From positions 974,501 to 1,038,500 of the forward strand of contig NZ_AP026803.1 in NCBI RefSeq assembly GCF_033096005.1: 64,000 bases of DNA. Reading direction: 5' to 3'. Both the position numbers and the translations under genes were made by a program. Shown here piece by piece: positions 1-8,900 of the stretch (its first letter is position 1; every line of letters begins with the position of its first letter). Under the pieces are notes generated by a model. The model saw nothing but the letters and a program-made list of their open reading frames with translations, did not search any database and was not told the origin of the DNA. Source of the stretch: Lactobacillus xylocopicola. Lineage in GTDB: Bacteria > Bacillota > Bacilli > Lactobacillales > Lactobacillaceae.

Positions 1-1290
1 TTCTGCCGTTGACTGGTCAAGCTGCTTGCTTACATCATCATTTTGATAATCATCATCATTGCCAGCACGATTCAATTCGGATTGCAGGTAGACAATCTCA
101 TTATTGTTGGATGTCTGATCCTGCAACAACTGAATATAAGCGGCCCGTAAATCTTCCAGCTGCTGGTTTAATTGCTTGGGATCTGAGTCCAAACGTTTGG
201 TTAAACCCCTACGCTGATCTTGGAGCTGCTTTTGCTCCTTGGTTAGTTCTTCTGCTTGCTTCTTTAAAGTAGCACATTCTGCCGCTAAACTGCTGGCTTG
301 TTCCTTCAAGTCAGTCAGTTCCGTGCGGTATTCCTTCTTAGTTGCCTCGCTATACTGCTTGCTTTGTTCCGCCACCTGCAAATTAGTGTTAATGTCAGAA
401 AGCTTCTTAGTCAAGACCAATAAGTCATGCTGAATCTGTTCACGTTGCGTGCTGATCTGCTTATACTCATCACGCTTAGCTGCAACTGCACTTTGAGACT
501 CCTTTACCTCACGATCAAGCTTTGATAAGAGTACCTGATTTTGATCTGCTTGCTGCTGTACCCCCTGCTTCTGCTGGTTCAAATCCTCGATTTCAAACGC
601 TAGCAGAGTTTTCAAGTCATGGTCGAGACCTGATTTTTGAAATTGATATTCCTTCGCCAGCGAACTCTGCTCATGAAGTGGCTCAATCCGTTGCTCCAGC
701 TCCTTCACCAGGTCATTAATCCGCACCAAATTTTCCGTAGTCTGTTCGAGTTGCGCGCTCGCTTCTTCCTTTTGCTTTTTAAAGTGCAAAATACCGGCTG
801 CCTCTTCAAACAGACTCCGTCGGTCTTCGGGCCGGGAATTTAAAATTTGGTCAACCCGTCCTTGCGAAATGATTGCCAGACTGTCTTGGGAGATACCCGA
901 ATCCATGAATAAGGCCCGTACGTCACGCTGGCGCACGCTATGCTTGTTAATCAGATATTCGTTATCACCAGACCGTAAGATACGCCTAGTCACTACCACC
1001 TGGTCGGCGTCAAAGTTCAGTTCATGTTTCTTGTTGTCAAAAACCAGCGCGACCTCAGCATGAGTGGCCGGTTTACGAAATTCACTGCCGGCGAAGATGA
1101 CATCTTTCATGTTTGATCCCCGCAGTGACTTGGCACTTGACTCACCCATTACCCAACGAATCGCTTCTGTAATATTGCTCTTACCACTGCCGTTGGGACC
1201 AACAATGCCAGTGATACCACTGTCAAACTTGATTTTAGTTTTTTCGGCAAATGATTTAAAACCATCAATCGTTAATTCTGTTAATGGCAC
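1..1290 (-). CDS. smc: Chromosome segregation ATPase SMC, N-terminal part (runs off left edge)
   Basis: SMC dimers with ScpA/ScpB organise and segregate the chromosome. I translated this strand by hand: 430 codons are present, open to the window edge. The N-terminal ATP-binding head starts PLTELTIDGFKSF and carries a Walker A motif G-P-N-G-S-G-K-S at about residues 31-38. The Q-loop region and the conserved VDQIL / RRSLFEEAAG segment follow, and then a long Gln/Lys/Glu-rich coiled coil. The start chosen is GTG at 1288-1290, which has GGAGG 8 nt upstream; the Shine-Dalgarno overlaps the rnc stop codon, so the two genes are translationally close. The hinge, the second coiled coil and the C-terminal head lie outside the window. 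Confidence 0.96.
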   Translation of the reverse strand, partial: MPLTELTIDGFKSFAEKTKIKFDSGITGIVGPNGSGKSNITEAIRWVMGESSAKSLRGSNMKDVIFAGSEFRKPATHAEVALVFDNKKHELNFDADQVVVTRRILRSGDNEYLINKHSVRQRDVRALFMDSGISQDSLAIISQGRVDQILNSRPEDRRSLFEEAAGILHFKKQKEEASAQLEQTTENLVRINDLVKELEQRIEPLHEQSSLAKEYQFQKSGLDHDLKTLLAFEIEDLNQQKQGVQQQADQNQVLLSKLDREVKESQSAVAAKRDEYKQISTQREQIQHDLLVLTKKLSDINTNLQVAEQSKQYSEATKKEYRTELTDLKEQASSLAAECATLKKQAEELTKEQKQLQDQRRGLTKRLDSDPKQLNQQLEDLRAAYIQLLQDQTSNNNEIVYLQSELNRAGNDDDYQNDDVSKQLDQSTAE

Positions 1291-1302
1291 ACACTTATCC
1301 TC

Positions 1303-1989
1303 CTAGTTGAGCTTGGTTAAGGCAGCCTTTGCGGCCTCTTGCTCAGCTGCTTTTTTGTTGTGACCTTGCCCCTGCGATAGTACTTGGTCATTTACTGCCA
1401 ATTGGACGGTGAACCGTGACGGCGTCTGTTCTTCCTGCAATACAGTGTATTCAATCTTCACGGGTCCGTCTTGCTGCAGCAATTCTTGCAGATCCGTCTT
1501 ATAATCACGCGAGGCATCGAACTTACCTGCATCAATCAAGGGAAACACGGTCAAGCTCAAAAAGTGTTTTACTGCATCCATGCCCTGATCAAGGAAAAGC
1601 GCCCCATTGAAGGCTTCAAACACATCTTCCAGAAGTGTTTTGCGCGCCCGCGCACCCGCTTTTTCCTCACCATGACCTAGATTAATTTGCTCTGGAAAGC
1701 CAAATTTTTGCGCAAATTCAGCAAAGCCCTCCGTATCAACGATATTGGATCGCATACGCGTCAATTCGCCTTCGTTCAACTCGCTAAAATTGCGGTATAA
1801 GTATGCAGAGATTGCTAATTCAAGCACTGCATCCCCCAAGAACTCCAGTTTTTCATAGTCTCGAATGCCAGCTTCCGGATGCTCGTTGGCGTAAGACGAA
1901 TGAGTAAACGCTTCTTCCAATAATTTTGGGTTGTCAAAGTTAATTTTGTATTTTGTGCTTAATTGATCAATAAATTTTGTACTAACCAT
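1303..1989 (-). CDS. rnc: Ribonuclease III
   Basis: Double-strand-specific endonuclease for rRNA precursor and mRNA processing. The protein is 228 aa, normal for the family. The N-terminal catalytic domain has the signature KLEFLGDAVL at about residues 47-56, with the acidic metal-binding residues. A C-terminal double-stranded RNA binding domain spans about residues 155-226 (GQGHNKKAAEQEAAKAAL is its conserved end). It lies 12 nt upstream of smc, the usual rnc-smc pair of Firmicutes. In Bacillus acpP directly precedes rnc; here the opp locus separates them. Confidence 0.97.
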   Translation of the reverse strand: MVSTKFIDQLSTKYKINFDNPKLLEEAFTHSSYANEHPEAGIRDYEKLEFLGDAVLELAISAYLYRNFSELNEGELTRMRSNIVDTEGFAEFAQKFGFPEQINLGHGEEKAGARARKTLLEDVFEAFNGALFLDQGMDAVKHFLSLTVFPLIDAGKFDASRDYKTDLQELLQQDGPVKIEYTVLQEEQTPSRFTVQLAVNDQVLSQGQGHNKKAAEQEAAKAALTKLN

Positions 1990-2042
1990 CTTATCAGCCC
2001 CTTTATCTTATTAGATTATACCAGTTTTTACCTGGTAAATTA

Positions 2043-2077
2043 AAAAAACTACTGCAGGACTGTGCAATAGTTTTCTT
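2043..2077 (-). terminator. Intrinsic terminator after oppA copy 1
   Basis: On the minus strand an AAAACTATTGCA arm and a TGCAGTAGTTTT arm pair across a 6-nt loop and run into a T tract. It lies 35 nt past the stop of the 2112-3872 gene and ends the oppA1 transcript before rnc. Confidence 0.8.
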
Positions 2078-2111
2078 AAATTTAAGTATTTGTTGATGTT
2101 TACAATATGGT

Positions 2112-3872
2112 TTATTTCGCAAAACCAATTTGGTAAAACAGCTTGTTACCTTCAGAAGGCTTTCTTGAGTAACCTGTTACTTTGTTATTAACCGCATCAA
2201 TCTCGTACTCATTGTACGTTGGAACAACATAAGCCTCATCATTCATGTACTTTTGCCATTCATGGAATTTTTCTACCCGATACTTGTGGTCAAAGGCTTT
2301 CTGTGAATCCATTTCTTCAATCAGCTTAGTATTCTCTGGTGTGACAAAACGAGAATAGTTAGACATGGTTCCTTCGCTATACATCTGCTGCTGCGATGGT
2401 TCAGAAGAAAGCGACCAACCGCCAAGAAACATGTCTACCTTCGGATCATCATGCTGCACCTTGTCATAGAAAGAATTAAATTCAGTCAGACGATTACCCA
2501 CGAGTTTCACATTCAGACCAATCTTATTCCACTGCTGGATATAGTTTTGCACTATTGGACCATCAATTGAAGTGTTTGACTTAGCCAAAAGGTTGATTGT
2601 TAATGGTTTACCATTTGGTTGGGAACGCCACTTGCCCTCCTTCTTATAACCCGCCTTGTCTAAAATTTCATTGGCCTTCTTAATATTATGAGTATAGCCC
2701 TTATTGCCCTTGTCGAAGTAATCACCAAACTGTTCTGGAATTAGGGTTGGGATTTGGAAACTCAAGCCATCCGTATAGTGCTTGTAGACTGCATCAGTGT
2801 TCATTGCATAAGCCATCGCCTGACGCAGTGACTTATTACCCATCTTGGCATTTGGATTCATCACATTCTTTGATTGCTTATTGTCCCATTTACCAACCTT
2901 AAAGGCGAGATACCGATAAGCTAGGGGAATTTTTGCAATAAAGTTAACCCCTTTAGTTCCCTTAACTTGCTTCCATTGGGCATTAACTACCCGCGCAACA
3001 TCGAATTTGTGACTCTTAATTGCCTGAGTAGCTGAATTCGGATTTACAACTTGATAAATAATCTTATCTAGCTTTGGCTTACCGCGCCAGTAGTACTTGT
3101 TAGGTACCCAAGTGACGGATTGGCCCCGAACAATATGGTCTACCTTGTATGGGCCGAAGTATAACGGCTTCTTCCTAACTTGGTCTGATGCTTCTAACTT
3201 GGCAAACGGAATGTCCTTTAAGTAATGATATGGGGCAGCATATTCCCAGAAATAGCCATTACCACTATTGTACATTCCCGGCTTCAATTCTGTACAGTGA
3301 AAAACCGCTACCCGGCCATTCTCTCCATCTGGCATCTCAATTCCGGAAATAGTCTTGGCTTTACCTTCATGATATTCTTTCATGCCCTTAATAAGATTAA
3401 ATTGACTTGAATACCGCTGTGATTTGGTTGCCTTATTGGCAATAATCTCATAAGCAAATTCAATATCTTTAGCGTTTACCTGGTGACCATCCGACCACTT
3501 AACCCCCTTCTTGACAGTCATTGTGATCGTCTTGGCTTTACGGTCCAACTTCATAGTGGCTGGTCCCTTATCATTGATCTTGTAATGATCGTCCGTATCA
3601 AACAATGCTTCCGAACCCGGGCTGGCAACATCCGCGTCGGGCTGACTCATTTGTAACTCTTCGTTGAAGATACCAGTAAACGGCGTGTCAGTTTCTTCAG
3701 CAATCTTTAATGTTCCACCTTGCTTAACTTCTTTCACTGGAGTTTCAATCGGAAACTTGCTGGCACTTTTTGCACCTTCATTACTATTATTTGAACTTTT
3801 ACCACAAGCCACTAAGGTAAGAGCGGCAGCGGTAACCAGACCGACCGAACTAAATATTTTTCTCTTCTTCAT
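2112..3872 (-). CDS. oppA: Oligopeptide ABC transporter substrate-binding lipoprotein OppA, copy 1
   Basis: Extracellular peptide-binding lipoprotein (SBP family 5) that delivers oligopeptides to the OppBC channel. The protein is 586 aa. The N-terminus is a lipoprotein signal with lipobox L-V-A-C, so lipidation is expected at Cys23. The body contains family landmarks such as VKWSDGHQVNAKDIEFAYE (about residues 126-144) and a C-terminal section with the repeated phrase EFNSFYDKVQHDDP. GAGGAG lies 9 nt before the ATG. It is the last of three tandem oppA paralogues that share long stretches of identity. Differences are concentrated around the signal peptide and scattered through the ligand-binding body, so the peptide range could differ between copies; that is inference. 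It has its own promoter and terminator. Confidence 0.95.
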   Translation of the reverse strand: MKKRKIFSSVGLVTAAALTLVACGKSSNNSNEGAKSASKFPIETPVKEVKQGGTLKIAEETDTPFTGIFNEELQMSQPDADVASPGSEALFDTDDHYKINDKGPATMKLDRKAKTITMTVKKGVKWSDGHQVNAKDIEFAYEIIANKATKSQRYSSQFNLIKGMKEYHEGKAKTISGIEMPDGENGRVAVFHCTELKPGMYNSGNGYFWEYAAPYHYLKDIPFAKLEASDQVRKKPLYFGPYKVDHIVRGQSVTWVPNKYYWRGKPKLDKIIYQVVNPNSATQAIKSHKFDVARVVNAQWKQVKGTKGVNFIAKIPLAYRYLAFKVGKWDNKQSKNVMNPNAKMGNKSLRQAMAYAMNTDAVYKHYTDGLSFQIPTLIPEQFGDYFDKGNKGYTHNIKKANEILDKAGYKKEGKWRSQPNGKPLTINLLAKSNTSIDGPIVQNYIQQWNKIGLNVKLVGNRLTEFNSFYDKVQHDDPKVDMFLGGWSLSSEPSQQQMYSEGTMSNYSRFVTPENTKLIEEMDSQKAFDHKYRVEKFHEWQKYMNDEAYVVPTYNEYEIDAVNNKVTGYSRKPSEGNKLFYQIGFAK

Positions 3873-3929
3873 GGTAGATAACTCCTCTATATATTGTTAG
3901 CTAAGTTATTAAAACAAGTTAATGATTAA

Positions 3930-3957
3930 ATATTACCACATTAAATTAAAATTGCAA
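3930..3957 (-). promoter_or_regulatory. Promoter of oppA copy 1
   Basis: On the minus strand TTGCAA (3952-3957) is followed by a 16-bp spacer and an extended -10, TGG-TAATAT (3930-3935). The 26 bp from 3910 to 3935 match 5858-5883 upstream of oppA copy 2 at 25 of 26 positions. Confidence 0.7.
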
Positions 3958-4009
3958 TATTATTGTTAATTTTAATTTAATTTAATATCTGATAAAGTTT
4001 AATGTTAAC

Positions 4010-4040
4010 AAAAAATCTCAAGCTTTTGCTTGAGATTTAA
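4010..4040 (-). terminator. Intrinsic terminator after oppA copy 2
   Basis: Minus-strand hairpin with arms AAATCTCAAGC and GCTTGAGATTT, loop AAAA, followed by a T-rich tail. It lies 19 nt past the stop of the 4059-5819 gene. Confidence 0.9.
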
Positions 4041-4058
4041 TCGTCTTAGATCAACTAA

Positions 4059-5819
4059 TTATTTTACAAAACCGACTTTATACCAAGCACTGTCTTGTGA
4101 TGGTCTTCTTGAATAGCCAGTTACCTTGTCGTTGACCGCCATTACCTTGTATGCATTATACATTGGAATGACATAGGCTTGGTCAAACATATATTTTTGC
4201 CACTCATGAAATTTCTCAACACGATACTTATGATTGAAGGCTTTTTGTGAGTCCATTTCATTAAGCAATTTTGTATTTTCTGGTGTAACAAAGCGCGTCA
4301 TATTAAATGGGGCACCTTCTTTATACAAATCAGCTGGGGATGGTTCAGAAGATAGACCCCAGGCAGCCATGAACATGTCAACAGACGGATCATCATGCTG
4401 GACCTTATCATAGAATGAGTTGAATTCTGTCAACCGCCCGCCAACTAGGCTAATATCTAAGCCTATCTTGTGCCATTGTTGCAGGTAATTTTGTACAATT
4501 GGCTCCTGAATAGAAGTACCTTGCATTGCCATCAACTTAATTTTCAAAGGTTTACCATTAGGTTGGACACGCCACTTACCCTTCTTCTTGTAACCAGCCT
4601 TATCCAAAATTTCGTTGGCCTTTTTAAGGTTGTATGTATAGCCCTTAATACTTTTATCAAAGTAATCACCAAATTGTGCTGGAATCAGAGTTGGCACCTG
4701 GAAAGAAAGGCCCTTAGTATAGTGCTTATAGACCTGATCAGTATTCATGGCATATCCAATGGCCTGACGGAGAGACTTGTTACCCATCTTGGCATTAGGA
4801 TTCATTACATTCTTATCCTTCTTACCATCCCATTTACCAACTTTAAAGCCTAAATAACTGTAGTAAAGTGGAATATTTGCGACGAATTTAACATCCTTTG
4901 TGCCCTTAACTTGAGACCACTGAGCATTGACTACGTCCGCAATATCAAACTTGTGACTTTTAATAGCTTGCGAAGCAGATTCCTGCGAAACAACTTGGTA
5001 AACGATTTTATCCAGCTTCGGCCTACCACGCCAATAGTTCTTATTTGCCGTCCAAGTTGCAGATTGTCCACGAACTAACTTACTCAAAACGAAAGGACCG
5101 TAAAAAAGTGGGCTCTTTCTAATTTGATCAGAGGACTCAAGTTTTTTGAATGGTACATCCTTTAGGTAATGATATGGAGCAGCATGCTCCCAGATGTAAC
5201 CATTACCACTGTTAGTCATTCCTGGCTTCAGTGTATCATAGTGCAGGATCGCGGTGAGACCAGTTGGACCATCTGGCATTTCAATGCCAGAGATGGTCTT
5301 AGATTTGCCCTCATGATATTCCTTTAAACCTTTAATAGTTGCTAATTGGCTAGTGTATCTTTGCGATTTAGTCGCCTTGTTAGCAATGATTTCATAGGCA
5401 AATTCGATGTCTTTGGCAGTAACTTGCTTGCCATCAGACCATTTTACACCCTTCTTCATGGTAATTGTAACCGTATTATTCTTACGATCTAGCTTCATGG
5501 TAGCTGGACCCTTATCATTAATGCGGTAATCATCATCGATATCGAAAAGCGACTCATTACCTGGAGAGGCAACATCACTATCATATGCTGTAATAGCTAA
5601 TTCGCTAGAAAAGATACCAGTAAATGGTGAATTTGTTTCTAAAGCAACCTTAAGCGTACCGCCTTCTTTAATCTCTTTTTTCGGCATGTCTGTTGGGAAC
5701 TTACTTGCCGTCTTAGCCTCATTGGTATTATCGTTATTGGACTTGCCACAGGCTGCTAGAGCCAGGGCTGCCATACTTACAACTCCAAGTGAACTAAATA
5801 ATTTTGTTTTCTTCATCAA
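4059..5819 (-). CDS. oppA: Oligopeptide ABC transporter substrate-binding lipoprotein OppA, copy 2
   Basis: Second of three tandem SBP family 5 peptide-binding lipoproteins, 586 aa. The signal peptide ends in a lipobox L-A-A-C with the lipidated Cys at residue 24. The family core is intact: GVKWSDGKQVTAKDIEFAYE, a central MNPNAKMGNKSLRQA segment and the EFNSFYDKVQHDDP section. The start is the first of two adjacent ATG codons, with AAGGAG 9-12 nt upstream. Transcription units look independent: a promoter with an extended -10 lies upstream and a perfect terminator downstream. Copies 1 and 2 share nearly identical promoter DNA, so the duplication included the control region. Confidence 0.95.
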   Translation of the reverse strand: MMKKTKLFSSLGVVSMAALALAACGKSNNDNTNEAKTASKFPTDMPKKEIKEGGTLKVALETNSPFTGIFSSELAITAYDSDVASPGNESLFDIDDDYRINDKGPATMKLDRKNNTVTITMKKGVKWSDGKQVTAKDIEFAYEIIANKATKSQRYTSQLATIKGLKEYHEGKSKTISGIEMPDGPTGLTAILHYDTLKPGMTNSGNGYIWEHAAPYHYLKDVPFKKLESSDQIRKSPLFYGPFVLSKLVRGQSATWTANKNYWRGRPKLDKIVYQVVSQESASQAIKSHKFDIADVVNAQWSQVKGTKDVKFVANIPLYYSYLGFKVGKWDGKKDKNVMNPNAKMGNKSLRQAIGYAMNTDQVYKHYTKGLSFQVPTLIPAQFGDYFDKSIKGYTYNLKKANEILDKAGYKKKGKWRVQPNGKPLKIKLMAMQGTSIQEPIVQNYLQQWHKIGLDISLVGGRLTEFNSFYDKVQHDDPSVDMFMAAWGLSSEPSPADLYKEGAPFNMTRFVTPENTKLLNEMDSQKAFNHKYRVEKFHEWQKYMFDQAYVIPMYNAYKVMAVNDKVTGYSRRPSQDSAWYKVGFVK

Positions 5820-5877
5820 AAATGACTCCTTCTCATTAAGTAGTTAAGTGAAGTTTCTAAAACAAGTTAATAATTAA

Positions 5878-5905
5878 ATATTAGCACATTTTATTAAATT
5901 TTCAA
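5878..5905 (-). promoter_or_regulatory. Promoter of oppA copy 2
   Basis: Minus strand: TTGAAA (5900-5905), 16-bp spacer, extended -10 TGC-TAATAT (5878-5883). The -10 and the following 20 bp are almost identical to the oppA copy 1 promoter. Confidence 0.7.
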
Positions 5906-5962
5906 TAGATAGATTAATTTTTACCTAATATAGCCAAGTTTTCAACAAATTTTTTTAATCAG

Positions 5963-5998
5963 CAAAAAAAGCCTCAAGTAGACTTGAGACTTTTTTGA
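5963..5998 (-). terminator. Intrinsic terminator after oppA copy 3
   Basis: Minus-strand hairpin with arms AAGTCTCAAGT and ACTTGAGGCTT around a very short loop, followed by a T7 tract. It lies just past the stop of the 6016-7788 gene. Confidence 0.9.
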
Positions 5999-6015
5999 CT
6001 TATTTAATTTTTACT

Positions 6016-7788
6016 TTACTTAACAAAACCAACTTTATGCCACAATTGGTGACCATTAGAATTGTCAGAAGGTTTAGTGGAATATCCAGTAACCTTGTTA
6101 TTAACTGCAATTACCTTGTAGGAATTTTCAACTGGAATGACGTAAGCTTGATCATTCATGTACTCTTGCCATTCGTGGAATTTTTGAACACGATAGTTAT
6201 GGTCGAAGGACTTCTGGGAGTCGATCTCTTTTAATAACTTAGTGTTCTCGGGAGTAACGAAACGGGTGTAGTTCATTGGTGCCCCCTCACCATACATCGA
6301 AGCAGGCGATGGTTCACTCGCCAGACCCCAAGCGGCAAAGAATGCATCTACTTCTGGATCATCGTGCTGAACCTTGTCATAGAACGAGTTAAACTCAGTC
6401 AAACGACCACCAACTAATTTGACGTTCAGGCCAATCTTGTTCCATTGTTGGATATAGTTCTGAATAGTTGGCTCCTGAACAGAACTACCAGTCATGGCTA
6501 AGAGGTTAATTGTTAATGGCTTACCATTAGGCTGAACACGCCATTTGCCCTTCTTTTTATAACCGGCCTTGTCCAAAAGATCATTAGCTTTCTTCAAGTT
6601 GTAGGAATAACCTTTGGCATCCTTGTCGAAGTAATCGCCGAATTGCTTAGGAATTAGGGTAGTAACCGGGAAGCTCAAGCCAGAAGTATAGCGCTGATCA
6701 ACCGCAGCAACGTTCATAGCATAACCCATAGCCTGCCGAAGTGACTTATTACTCATCTTGGACTTAGGATTCATGACGTTCTTGTCTTGCTTGCTATCCC
6801 ATTCTCCCACTTTGAAGCCTAGGTAGCGGTATTGCAATGGGATCTGCGCAATAAAGTTAACCCCCTTGGTATCCTTAACTTGGTCCCATTGCGAATTAAT
6901 TACTTGAGCAACATCGAACTTATGACTCTTAATCGCCTGAGATGCTGAATTTTGTGAAATAACCTGGCAAATAACTTTGTCTAACTTTGGCTTACCGCGC
7001 CAGTAGTACTTGTTAGGTACCCAAGTTACAGATTGACCACGGACGATCTTCTGAACCTTGAATGGACCAAAGTACATTGGCTTCTTCCTAATTTGATCAG
7101 AAGACTGTAACTTCTCAAACGGAACGTTCTTCAAGTAATGATATGGGGCAGCTGATTCCCAGAAATAGCCATTACCACTGTATAGCATTCCTGGCTTCAT
7201 TTCCTTGAAGTGTAGAACTACCGTCCGGCCGTCTTCACCTTCTGGCAGCTCAATTCCAGAGATAGTCTTAGACTGGCCATTGTGGTATTCTTTGACTCCT
7301 ACAATATCTTCTAATTCGCTGGTATAGCGTTGTGACTTGCTCTTCTTATTAGCAACAATTTCGTATGGATATTCAATATCCTTGGCAGTAACTTGCTTGC
7401 CATCAGACCACTTCACACCCTTCTTCACGGTGATAGTAATCGTTTTGGCCTTCTGATCCAACTTCATTGTTGCAGGACCCTTATCAGTAATCTTGAAGCT
7501 GTCATCGGTATCAAATAATTCTTCTTCACCAGGTGAAGCAACATCAGCGTCCAAAGAACCCGTATATAGCTCATCTGAAAAAATACCAGTAAACGGGGTA
7601 TCAGTCTCAATCGCATACTTGAGCGTCCCACCCTGCTTAGCCTCCTTAGTCGGAACAGCCTCAGGGAACTTACTTGCGACCTTCGCATTTTCATTGTTAG
7701 CTGTATCGCTACTCTTACCACAAGCAACCAGTGTCAACGCTGCAGCAGTTACAATGCCGACAGAACGAAGCAATCTTGTCTTCTTCAT
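6016..7788 (-). CDS. oppA: Oligopeptide ABC transporter substrate-binding lipoprotein OppA, copy 3
   Basis: First oppA after the oppDFBC operon, 590 aa. The signal peptide ends in lipobox L-V-A-C with Cys23. SBP family 5 landmarks are present (GVKWSDGKQVTAKDIEYPYE, SKMSNKSLRQAMGYAMN, the EFNSFYDKVQHDDP section). Compared with the two downstream copies it has a few extra residues near the N- and C-termini (for example DNSNGHQLWHKVG near the end). The Shine-Dalgarno AGGAG is rather far from the ATG, 13 nt. Its upstream region has diverged from those of the other two copies, so it may be expressed differently. This is probably the ancestral position in the oppDFBCA order, which is an inference from gene order only. 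Confidence 0.95.
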   Translation of the reverse strand: MKKTRLLRSVGIVTAAALTLVACGKSSDTANNENAKVASKFPEAVPTKEAKQGGTLKYAIETDTPFTGIFSDELYTGSLDADVASPGEEELFDTDDSFKITDKGPATMKLDQKAKTITITVKKGVKWSDGKQVTAKDIEYPYEIVANKKSKSQRYTSELEDIVGVKEYHNGQSKTISGIELPEGEDGRTVVLHFKEMKPGMLYSGNGYFWESAAPYHYLKNVPFEKLQSSDQIRKKPMYFGPFKVQKIVRGQSVTWVPNKYYWRGKPKLDKVICQVISQNSASQAIKSHKFDVAQVINSQWDQVKDTKGVNFIAQIPLQYRYLGFKVGEWDSKQDKNVMNPKSKMSNKSLRQAMGYAMNVAAVDQRYTSGLSFPVTTLIPKQFGDYFDKDAKGYSYNLKKANDLLDKAGYKKKGKWRVQPNGKPLTINLLAMTGSSVQEPTIQNYIQQWNKIGLNVKLVGGRLTEFNSFYDKVQHDDPEVDAFFAAWGLASEPSPASMYGEGAPMNYTRFVTPENTKLLKEIDSQKSFDHNYRVQKFHEWQEYMNDQAYVIPVENSYKVIAVNNKVTGYSTKPSDNSNGHQLWHKVGFVK

Positions 7789-7853
7789 AATTAAAAAAAT
7801 ACTCCTATCTATTAATGCTAAACATTAGTATTTTGGAATAAGTTAACATCTTT

Positions 7854-7862
7854 ATTCTATCA
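7854..7862 (-). promoter_or_regulatory. Probable extended -10 promoter of oppA copy 3
   Basis: Minus strand TGA-TAGAAT at 7854-7862, about 65 bp upstream of the ATG. No good -35 is seen at 16-18 bp. The following AAGTTAA-type sequence recalls the other oppA promoters only weakly. Confidence 0.4.
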
Positions 7863-7924
7863 TATTCATTTCTAATTATTAGTTTTTAGCTATCACAAAA
7901 TAATAAAAATATAATTAAAACAAC

Positions 7925-7957
7925 ACAAAAAAACATTGCTTTTTTTAGCAATGTTTT
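7925..7957 (-). terminator. Intrinsic terminator after oppC
   Basis: Minus-strand hairpin with arms AACATTGCT and AGCAATGTT, loop rich in A, then a T7 tract. It separates oppDFBC from the oppA genes, so the binding proteins can be expressed at a higher level than the membrane complex. Confidence 0.9.
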
Positions 7958-7965
7958 TGATAAAT

Positions 7966-8886
7966 CTAATTTTCTCTTTGTCTTGCGTCGCCCGCACGTT
8001 GCAGTGCCCGTCCAACATAGTTAATACTTAAGGAGATCGCTAATAGTAAAACTGTCGCTGGTAGCCACAACCAAGGTCGGCTGACCACATTGACCGGATC
8101 ATTGGCAAAGTTGATTAACGTACCAAGAGATGGCACATCAGTAGGCAGTCCATAGCCAATAAAGGACAGAGTAGTTTCAATCCCGATATTACCTGCAACC
8201 GTAAGTACCACGTCGATAATTAACATTGAGGTAATATTCGGAAGAACTTCCCGGAACATAATCTTCAAGTCCGATGAACCTGAAGTCTTAGATGCAAGCA
8301 CATAGTCGCGACCACGTTGAGAGAGCACAAAGGCCCTCATTAACCTCGCCGTCGATGTCCACCCAAAGAGCGAAATAATCCAAACTAAAGTTAATGGACT
8401 GAACTTAGGAACAACAGTTACTAAGACAATTTCAATTGGTAGTGCAGGTAGAACTTGAACGAAGTCAACAATTCGCATAATAACTGCATCTACATAACCG
8501 CCGTAGTATCCGGAAACTAATCCGATAAGGACACCAACAGTCTCACAGATTAAGGTTACACACAGTCCAATTAAGATTGAGTTACGTCCACCCATCATTA
8601 AGAGCTTGACAATATCACGACCACCATCGTCAGTACCTAGGAGGTGCCCATTCATGCCCCAACCAAAGTAAGCATCGACAATGTTAGTTTCAGTAACTTG
8701 TTCCTTATTAAGGAACAGTGAGCCACCAAAGGTGAAGAGTATAACTAATATAATGACAATAAAAGCGGTTAAGGCAATTTTGTCCTTGACAATTTCTCGT
8801 ACAATTACCTTAAAGCTTGAGGCAGGAGAAGAAACTTTTGCTTTTTTAACTTCTGTTTTTGCAGTGTTTTCTTTCTTTTCAGACAT
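7966..8886 (-). CDS. oppC: Oligopeptide ABC transporter permease OppC
   Basis: Inner-membrane half of the peptide channel, 306 aa. A cytoplasmic, Lys-rich N-terminal tail (about 35 aa) precedes the first membrane segment (FIVIILVILFTFGGSLF). A large external loop with the conserved LLGTDDGGRDI follows, and then five further membrane segments. The EAA-type coupling loop, RDYVLASKTSGSSDLKIMF, is the contact with the ATPases. It lies 14 nt downstream of oppB, in the operon oppD-oppF-oppB-oppC. The stop is followed at once by a terminator. Confidence 0.95.
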   Translation of the reverse strand: MSEKKENTAKTEVKKAKVSSPASSFKVIVREIVKDKIALTAFIVIILVILFTFGGSLFLNKEQVTETNIVDAYFGWGMNGHLLGTDDGGRDIVKLLMMGGRNSILIGLCVTLICETVGVLIGLVSGYYGGYVDAVIMRIVDFVQVLPALPIEIVLVTVVPKFSPLTLVWIISLFGWTSTARLMRAFVLSQRGRDYVLASKTSGSSDLKIMFREVLPNITSMLIIDVVLTVAGNIGIETTLSFIGYGLPTDVPSLGTLINFANDPVNVVSRPWLWLPATVLLLAISLSINYVGRALQRAGDARQREN

Positions 8887-8900
8887 TTCTTTCTCCCCCC

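Noticed and set aside
5870..5925. CodY-type box upstream of oppA copy 2 (TATTGAAAATT)
   Set aside because: Only about 11 of 15 positions fit in an AT-rich region, the other oppA promoters lack it, and no CodY evidence is in the window.
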